From Thermomonas sp. (lineage in GTDB: Bacteria; Pseudomonadota; Gammaproteobacteria; Xanthomonadales; Xanthomonadaceae), in NCBI GenBank assembly GCA_016720345.1, contig JADKKV010000003.1, forward strand, positions 1 through 64,000: a stretch of 64,000 bases of DNA, given 5' to 3'. The position numbers and the translations under genes were made by a program. Positions 58,656 to 64,000 of this stretch are shown piece after piece. Position 1 is the first letter of the stretch. Every line of letters starts with the position of its first letter. The notes under the pieces are model-generated. The model did not search any database. It saw only the letters and a program-made list of their open reading frames with translations, and was not told where the DNA came from.

Positions 58656-59971
58656 CGGCAGGCGCGCCTGCCGCCAGCGCCTGGATCGCCACGCCCGCCG
58701 GCCCGCTGCACGGAACCGTGGCGGTGCCCGGCGACAAGTCGGTGTCGCATCGCGCGATCATGCTTGGCGCGATCGCCGAGGGCGTGACCCGCATCGGGGG
58801 GCTTCCTTGAGGGCGAGGACACCCGCGCCACCGCCGCGATCTTCCGCCAGCTCGGCGTACAGGTGATCGACGCCCCATCCGATGGCGTGCGCATCGTGCG
58901 TGGCGTGGGCCTGCACGGCTTGCAGCCATCGTCCGAACCGCTGGACTGCGGCAATGCCGGCACCGCGATGCGGCTGCTGGCCGGGTTGCCTGGCCGGGCA
59001 GCGCTTCGACAGCGTGCTGGTCGGCGACGCGTCCCTGTCGAAGCGGCCGATGCGGCGGGTGATCGAGCCGCTGGCGGCGATGGCGCGCTGATCGAATCCG
59101 ATGGCGGCTGCGCGCCGCTGCGCTCCGCGGCGGACGGGCGTTCCAGGGCATCGATGCCAGCTTGCCGGTCGCAAGCGCGCAGGTGAAATCCGCGCTGCTG
59201 CTGGCCGGCCTGTACGCGAATGGCGAGACCACGTGCGCGAGCCGCATCCCACCCGCGACTACAGCGAGCGCATGCTCGCCGCGTTCGGCGTGCCCTGTGC
59301 GTTCGTGCCGGGCGAAGCGGCCCTGCTGGGCGGCTTCCCGCTGCAGGCGCGCGACGTCAGCGTGCCGGCGGATTTCGTCCGCGGCGTTCTTCATCGTCGC
59401 CGCCACCCTGGTGCCGGGCTCGGAGCTGCTGTTGCGCCGGGTCGGCATGAATCCGCGCCGTACCGGCCTGCTGCACGTGCTGCGTGCGATGGGAGCGGAC
59501 ATCGCCGAGGAGAACACCGGCGAACAGGGCGGCGAACCGGTGGCCGACCTGCGCGTGCGGCATGCGCCGCTACGCGGCATCGAGGTGCCGGTGGAACACG
59601 TGGCGGACATGATCGACGAGTTCCCGGCACTGTTCGTGGCCGCCGCCTGTGCCGAAGGGGCCACCGTGGTGCGTGGCGCGGCCGAGCTGCGGGTCAAGGA
59701 ATCCGACCGCATCGCGACCATGGCCACGGGCCTGCGCGCGTTGGGCATCGTGGTCGACGAAACCCCGGATGGCGCGACCATCCATGGCGGCGGATTTCAC
59801 GGCGGCATCGTCGAATCGCATGGCGACCACCGCATCGCGATGGCATTCGCGGTGGCCGCGCAGTTGGCTACGGGCGAGGTGCGGATCGGCGATGTGGCCA
59901 ACGTGGCCACCTCATTCCCCGGCTTCGACACCCTTGCGCGCGCCGCCGGCTTCGGGCTGCGCGCGGCCTAA
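58652..59971 (+). CDS. aroA: 3-phosphoshikimate 1-carboxyvinyltransferase (EPSP synthase), frameshifts
   Basis: Shikimate pathway step six. GTG start at 58652: [20 protein letters not shown] (the PGDKSxSHR site), [97 protein letters not shown] and [18 protein letters not shown]. 439 residues when repaired. Breaks near 58803, 58985, 59090, 59130, 59235 and 59385; the last third is intact. Completes the serC-pheA-aroA set. Confidence 0.93.
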
Positions 59972-59975
59972 GGCA

Positions 59976-60527
59976 TCAGCGGCGCGCGTCGGCCGCGGTT
60001 TCCGGCCACTGCTGCGGCACCTTGCGCAGCTGGGTGGTGTCGTAGCCGAGCGCCTTCGCCTTCGCCACCAGCGCCGCGTAGTCGGCGTCGGCGATGCTGG
60101 GGGTGCGCGCCATGATCCACAGGTAGTCGCGCTTGCTGCGGCCGATCACGGTCTGGCTGTAGTCGTCCGACAGGTCGACGATCACGTATTCGGCCTGGAT
60201 CGGCCATACGAACTGCATGTCCCAGACCGCGTTGTTGGTGCCGGGGACCACCCGCCCGACCGGCTCCATGGTCTTCAGCTTCGCGTCGAAGCTGCCCTTG
60301 CGGAACTGGAAGGTGGTGCGGATGCGGCCTTCGTCATCCAGCTGGTAGGACTCGATGGCGTTGAAGGCTTCGCGCTCCGGCATCGAGGGGATATGGGCGA
60401 TCACGTACCAGTCGCCCATGAAGCGCTGCAGGTCCACGTTCGCCACCGGCGGGATGGTGGGCGGGGTCGATGCGCAGGCGGACAGGGCCAGGCCGAGGCC
60501 GAGCGCGGCGAGCAGGGTGCGGGTCAT
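59976..60527 (-). CDS. Bacterial lipocalin (Blc-like outer-membrane lipoprotein)
   Basis: A 183-residue protein. The signal peptide TRTLLAALGLGLALSACAST has a lipobox (LSAC), so it is a lipoprotein. Lipocalin motif 1 is DLQRFMGDWYVIAHIPSMPE (G-x-W-Y); VWPIQAEYVIVDLSDDYSQT and YLWIMARTPSIADADYAALV follow. It binds lipids, possibly lysophospholipids or fatty acids, in the envelope. Start ATG 60527 overlaps the stop of the upstream CFA-like gene. Last gene of the - strand lipid operon. Confidence 0.9.
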   Translation of the reverse strand: MTRTLLAALGLGLALSACASTPPTIPPVANVDLQRFMGDWYVIAHIPSMPEREAFNAIESYQLDDEGRIRTTFQFRKGSFDAKLKTMEPVGRVVPGTNNAVWDMQFVWPIQAEYVIVDLSDDYSQTVIGRSKRDYLWIMARTPSIADADYAALVAKAKALGYDTTQLRKVPQQWPETAADARR

Positions 60528-61606
60528 GCGGGTTCCTTGGTGAAGCGGTAGTGGGCGACCATCCATTCGCGGCCGTGGTCGTAGCCGAACAGTTCGGCGC
60601 AGGCCATCCAGAACATCCGCCAGCGCTGGTACCAGAGCGGCGCGGCGTCGCCGTAGGCCTTGCGCAGGATCGCCATCACTTCATCGCGGCGGGAATCCTG
60701 CTCGCGCAGCCAGTGGTTGGCGGTGCGCTGGTAGTGGGTGCCGTCCAGCAGCCAGCGGTCGTCGATCCGCAGCGCGTCCTGGAACCACAGCAGGGTGTCC
60801 GCCGCCGGCATCAGGCCACCGGTGAAGAAATGCCGGCCCATCCAGTTGTCCTCGCCCGCGGTCTCGAACGGGTACAGCAGGGTGCGGTGGCAGAAGATGT
60901 GCACGAACAGCTTGCCATCCGCGCGCAGCCAGCCGCCGATGCGGCCGAGCAGGGTGGCGTAGTTGCGCATGTGCTCGAACATCTCGACCGAGACGCAGCG
61001 GTCGAAGCCTTCGGCCGGCAGCTCCAGCCGGTTCACGTCGCAGGTCAGCACGCGCACGTTGGCGAAGCCGCGTTCGCGGCAACGCGCCTCGATGAATTCG
61101 CGCTGCGGGCGCGAGTTGGAGACCGCGGTGATGCGGGCATTCGGGTAATGCTCCGCCATCCACAGCGTCAGCGAGCCCCAGCCGCAGCCCAGCTCCAGGA
61201 TGTCCTGCCCGTCCGCCAGCTGCGCGCGTTCGCCGTACAGCGCCAGCATCGCCTCCTCGGCCTGGGCCAGGGTCTCGTTGCCGGTGGGATAGAAGCAGGA
61301 CGAATACTTCAGGCGCGGTCCGAGGCAGGCGTGGAAGAACGCCGGCGGCAGTTCGTAGTGCTGGCGATTGGCGGCATCCGTATGGATCGCGACCGGGCTC
61401 TGCCGCAGCTCGGCGATCAGCGCGGTGGTGCGGCGCGCGGCGGCGGCCGGGTCGCCCGCGTGTTCGTCGCGCAGGCGCTGCGCGCACATCCGGCGGATCC
61501 CGGCACGCAGCAGCGCGTCCGGCACCAGCCCACGTTCGGCCAGGCCCAGCAGGCCGGGGGCGGATCGGTCGTCGGGCAATTCCATCGCGTCGGCAGGTGC
61601 GTTCAT
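60524..61606 (-). CDS. Cyclopropane-fatty-acid-synthase-like SAM methyltransferase
   Basis: A 360-residue intact protein. LPPAFFHACLGPRLKYSSCF and YPTGNETLAQAEEAMLALYG precede motif I DILELGCGWGSLTLWMAEHY, as in CFA synthases; ISVSVEMFEHMRNYA-type sequence (CVSVEMFEHMRNYATLLGRI) and HFFTGGLMPAADTLLWFQDA follow. The phospholipid-binding N-terminal domain is shorter than in Cfa. It differs from the Cfa at the window end and may methylate another lipid. Start ATG 61606 overlaps the DUF1295 stop (ATGA). Confidence 0.85.
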   Translation of the reverse strand: MNAPADAMELPDDRSAPGLLGLAERGLVPDALLRAGIRRMCAQRLRDEHAGDPAAAARRTTALIAELRQSPVAIHTDAANRQHYELPPAFFHACLGPRLKYSSCFYPTGNETLAQAEEAMLALYGERAQLADGQDILELGCGWGSLTLWMAEHYPNARITAVSNSRPQREFIEARCRERGFANVRVLTCDVNRLELPAEGFDRCVSVEMFEHMRNYATLLGRIGGWLRADGKLFVHIFCHRTLLYPFETAGEDNWMGRHFFTGGLMPAADTLLWFQDALRIDDRWLLDGTHYQRTANHWLREQDSRRDEVMAILRKAYGDAAPLWYQRWRMFWMACAELFGYDHGREWMVAHYRFTKEPA

Positions 61607-62384
61607 CGGTCCTCCTTCGGAAACCACGGGATCAGCATCGGGGTGCTGCGCTGGTAGCGCGCGTAGTCCTCGCCACGCGTGCGCAGGGCCTGCGCCTCGG
61701 TGTAGGGAATGCCGCTGATCCAGCGCAGGAACACGTACATGACGACCGGCCCGGCCCAGGCCAGCCACGCGATCGGCGAACCGATGGCCAGCAGCACGTA
61801 GGCGAACCAGTGCAGCCACTCGAAGAAGTAGTTCGGATGCCGCGAGTAACGCCACAGCCCGGCGCGGCAGGTCTTGCCCTTGCTGGCCGGATTGGCGCGG
61901 AAATCCGCGAGCTGGCGGTCGGCATGGCCTCGCCGCCGACGCTGGCCAGCCACATCGCGATGCCGGCCACGAACCACGCATTCCACGCCGCCGACGGGTT
62001 GGCCGCGACCGCCAGGAACGGCAGCGAGAACAACGCGATCAGCAGCGCCTGGAACTGGAACATCGCGAACCACTTGCGCTGGTCGTTGCCCCAGCGCAGC
62101 CGCAACTGGGCATAGCGGCCGTCCTCTGCCTCGCCGCGCACGCGGTGCCACAGGTACAGGCCCAGGCGCAGGCCCCACAGGCCGCCGAGCACCGCCAGCA
62201 GCGCGCGTGGCAGCAGCGCGCCGCCACCGGTGGCGGCCGCCAGCACCGCCGCCCCGCCCACGCCGAACGACCAGACCACGTCCACGATGCCCGCGTTCGT
62301 GCGCGTGCGCTGCCAGCGCCAGCCGAGGGTTTGCGCCAGCGCGGCGACCAGCCACACCAGCAGGAGTTGCTGCCACGGATTCAT
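61603..62384 (-). CDS. DUF1295 membrane protein (steroid-reductase-like), one frameshift
   Basis: ATG 62384: NPWQQLLLVWLVAALAQTLG, GIVDVVWSFGVGGAAVLAAA, FQFQALLIALFSLPFLAVAA, an indel near 61915, then KTCRAGLWRYSRHPNYFFEW, the RHPNYFxE motif of the ICMT/DUF1295 NAD(P)H-binding membrane enzymes, and RWISGIPYTEAQALRTRGED. About 260 residues, six helices. Commonly encoded with CFA-like enzymes; may reduce an unsaturated or methylene-modified lipid chain (inference). Confidence 0.82.
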
Positions 62385-62917
62385 GCGGAGACCTCGCGTT
62401 GGACCAGAGTGGTTGCCGGGTCGACGCGGGCGATGGCGACCAGCAGCCACATCGCGAAGCCCCAGCCGAAGCCCAGCAGCAGTGTCGCCTGCAGGGGCAT
62501 GTTGAACACCACCGCGTCGAAGCCGCGCGCGGCGCCCGAGTACGCCAGGGGGCCGCCCATCGCACCGAACAGGACCGCGGCCAGCGGGCGCGCCAGCAGC
62601 CACTGCATGGAATGCTGCAGGGTCATCGCGAAGGCCGCCCACAGCGCCACGATCCATGCCGGCGCCGGCAATGCAGGCAGCGGTGCGGCATAGGCCAGCC
62701 AGCCGGTGGCCGCCAGCGCACCGTCCAGCAGCAGCCCGCAGGCCAGCGCCGCCGCCACCAGCCGCAGGTCGGAGCGGCGCCGTGGCGACTGCCACCATGT
62801 CAGTGCCGCGAAGCCCAGGCAGGCGACGATGCCCGGCCACGCCAGTCCGCGCGCGGCGAAGCCGACCGCGACGAACCACGCCGCCTGGTAGCCCAGCAAG
62901 TTGATCCAGAAGCGCAT
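62381..62917 (-). CDS. DUF2878 membrane protein
   Basis: A 178-residue protein of six short helices: MRFWINLLGYQAAWFVAVGF, LVAAALACGLLLDGALAATG, WAAFAMTLQHSMQWLLARPL, ATLLLGFGWGFAMWLLVAIA. The N-terminal INLLGYQAAWF and later FAMTLQHSM pattern is that of DUF2878, a family found in the same operon in many gammaproteobacteria. Function unknown. Overlaps the DUF1295 gene by four bases and ends one base before the stop of the upstream Cfa gene. Confidence 0.8.
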   Translation of the reverse strand: MRFWINLLGYQAAWFVAVGFAARGLAWPGIVACLGFAALTWWQSPRRRSDLRLVAAALACGLLLDGALAATGWLAYAAPLPALPAPAWIVALWAAFAMTLQHSMQWLLARPLAAVLFGAMGGPLAYSGAARGFDAVVFNMPLQATLLLGFGWGFAMWLLVAIARVDPATTLVQREVSA

Positions 62918-62918
62918 C

Positions 62919-64000
62919 TCAGGCCTCCAGCAGGCCGGGCAGGTAGGAGCCGCCGCGCCAGCCCGGCTTCGCCATCAGCAGGTGGGCGACGCCGATGGAG
63001 CGTTCGCGGAAGCCGCCTTCGCAATAGGCCAGGTAGAACTCCCACATGCGCAGGAAGCGCTCGTCGTAGCCCTGCGCGCGGGCTTCATCGCGGCGTGCCA
63101 GGAAGCGTTCGCGCCAATGCAGCAGCGTGCGCGCGTACGACGGCCCGAAATCCTCCAGGTGCACCAGCGCGAGGTCGGTGCTGCGGGCCTTCGCCGCCAG
63201 CATCGCCGCGATCGACGGGATGAACGAGCCGGGGAAGATGTGCCGCTTGATGAAGTCCACGCTGCGCAGCGCCTGCTCGTAGCGGTGGTCCTCGATGGTG
63301 ATCGCCTGCACCAGCGCCAGCCCTTCCGGCTTCAGCAGGCGGCAGAGCGTGGCGAAATAGGTGTCCAGGTATTGCGCGCCGATCGCCTCGATCATCTCGA
63401 TCGAGACCAGCTTGTCGTACTGGCCCTGCAGGTCGCGGTAGTCCGACAGCAGCACCGTGACCCGGTCCTGCAGGCCGGCATCGGCCACCCGTTGGCTGGC
63501 CAGCGCGTGCTGTTCGCGGGAGATCGTGGTGGTGGTGACCCGGCAGCCGTGGCGGCGCGCGGCATGCACGGCGAAACCGCCCCAGCCGGTGCCGATTTCG
63601 ACCACGTGGTCGTCCGGCCCCAGCCGCAACTTGTCGCAGATGCGATCCAGCTTGCGGGTGGAGGCGATGTCCAGCGGTTCGTCCTCGCCGGCATACAGCG
63701 CGGACGAGTACATCAGGTCGTCCGACAGGAACAGCTGGAAGAAGTCGTTGCCGAGGTCGTAGTGCGCAGCGATGTTGCGGCGCGCACCGCTGCGGGTGTT
63801 GCGGCGCAGGGCATTCCAGCCGCGCATCGCCAGCCCGCCCAGGCGCGCCGGGCCGCGCTCCATCGCATCCAGCAGGTCGCGGTTGCGCACCAGCAGTTGC
63901 ACCAGCGCGACCAGGTCGTCGCAGTCCCAGTCGCCGTCCATGAACGCCTCCGCGGCGCCCACGCTGCCGTTGCCGGCCAGCGCGCGGTAGAACCCGGGGC
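62919..64000 (-). CDS. Cyclopropane-fatty-acyl-phospholipid synthase, N-terminus beyond window
   Basis: 360 residues visible, intact frame, running off the right edge. AAHYDLGNDFFQLFLSDDLM and YSSALYAGEDEPLDIASTRK are the substrate region of CFA synthases; motif I is DHVVEIGTGWGGFAVHAARR; then YDKLVSIEMIEAIGAQYLDT, FIKRHIFPGSFIPSIAAMLA and FGPSYARTLLHWRERFLARR. Adds a methylene to unsaturated phospholipid acyl chains using SAM. First visible gene of the - strand operon Cfa, DUF2878, DUF1295, CFA-like, lipocalin. Confidence 0.9.
   Translation of the reverse strand, partial: PGFYRALAGNGSVGAAEAFMDGDWDCDDLVALVQLLVRNRDLLDAMERGPARLGGLAMRGWNALRRNTRSGARRNIAAHYDLGNDFFQLFLSDDLMYSSALYAGEDEPLDIASTRKLDRICDKLRLGPDDHVVEIGTGWGGFAVHAARRHGCRVTTTTISREQHALASQRVADAGLQDRVTVLLSDYRDLQGQYDKLVSIEMIEAIGAQYLDTYFATLCRLLKPEGLALVQAITIEDHRYEQALRSVDFIKRHIFPGSFIPSIAAMLAAKARSTDLALVHLEDFGPSYARTLLHWRERFLARRDEARAQGYDERFLRMWEFYLAYCEGGFRERSIGVAHLLMAKPGWRGGSYLPGLLEA

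Overview
The window is GC-rich chromosomal DNA, most likely from a gammaproteobacterium of the Lysobacteraceae (Xanthomonadaceae). This rests on codon use, the serC-pheA-aroA order, the MsrP/MsrQ, lipocalin and Cfa gene sets, and dispersed GTAGGAGC-type palindromic repeats. Gene junctions are very tight, with many ATGA, GTGA and TGATG overlaps. The sequence carries many single-base indels: reading frames of ordinary conserved genes break and resume in another frame without losing homology. I therefore annotate most broken genes as one CDS and give the break points. A near-pure G tract of about 200 bases (45839-46039) also points to sequence-quality problems.

Layout. (1) 1-19007 is a surface-polysaccharide locus, all on the + strand: flippases, glycosyltransferases, a methyltransferase, a FemAB-like acyltransferase, sugar aminotransferases, the CapE/CapF/CapG set for UDP-N-acetyl-L-fucosamine (with a MazE/VapC-type toxin-antitoxin pair inserted between CapF and CapG), a Cys2-type amidotransferase, a dehydratase/aminotransferase/acetyltransferase set for an amino-dideoxy sugar, and a phosphoglycosyl transferase that would start the repeat unit. 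A UDP-glucuronate epimerase (26722-27732) and a WecA-like transferase (43219-44295) belong functionally with this locus but lie further downstream.

(2) 19150-43185 is an island of ribosomally made, modified peptide (RiPP) genes. Module 1 (19150-26527) is a lasso-peptide cluster with two small precursor genes, each with its own predicted promoter and terminator, plus cyclase, PqqD-like B1, transglutaminase-like B2, HPr-kinase-like kinase, nucleotidyltransferase and ABC exporter. Module 2 (28079-32107, - strand) is a tight operon of a 55-residue candidate precursor, an S26-type peptidase, a kinase, a PqqD protein, a radical SAM/SPASM enzyme and a nucleotidyltransferase; I do not recognise this combination as a described class. 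Module 3 (35477-43185) is a second lasso cluster with a cysteine-containing precursor and a methyltransferase, rearranged next to the truncated start of another lasso cyclase. All three modules share the kinase plus NTP_transf_5 nucleotidyltransferase pair known from phosphorylated lasso peptides of the paeninodin type, and both module 1 precursors and the module 2 precursor end in serine. A large secreted repeat protein (32219-34581) and a damaged second copy of the epimerase (34785-35415) sit between modules 2 and 3.

(3) 43219-64000 returns to housekeeping and storage-lipid genes: phasin-like proteins and a polyhydroxyalkanoate-system protein, an acyl-CoA-binding protein with a TetR regulator divergent from an alcohol-forming fatty acyl-CoA reductase, a patatin, FHA and Mrr-like membrane proteins, MsrPQ, serC-pheA-aroA, and a - strand operon of two cyclopropane-fatty-acid-synthase-like enzymes with DUF2878, DUF1295 and lipocalin genes that runs off the right edge. 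I saw no rRNA, tRNA, CRISPR array or transposase gene.
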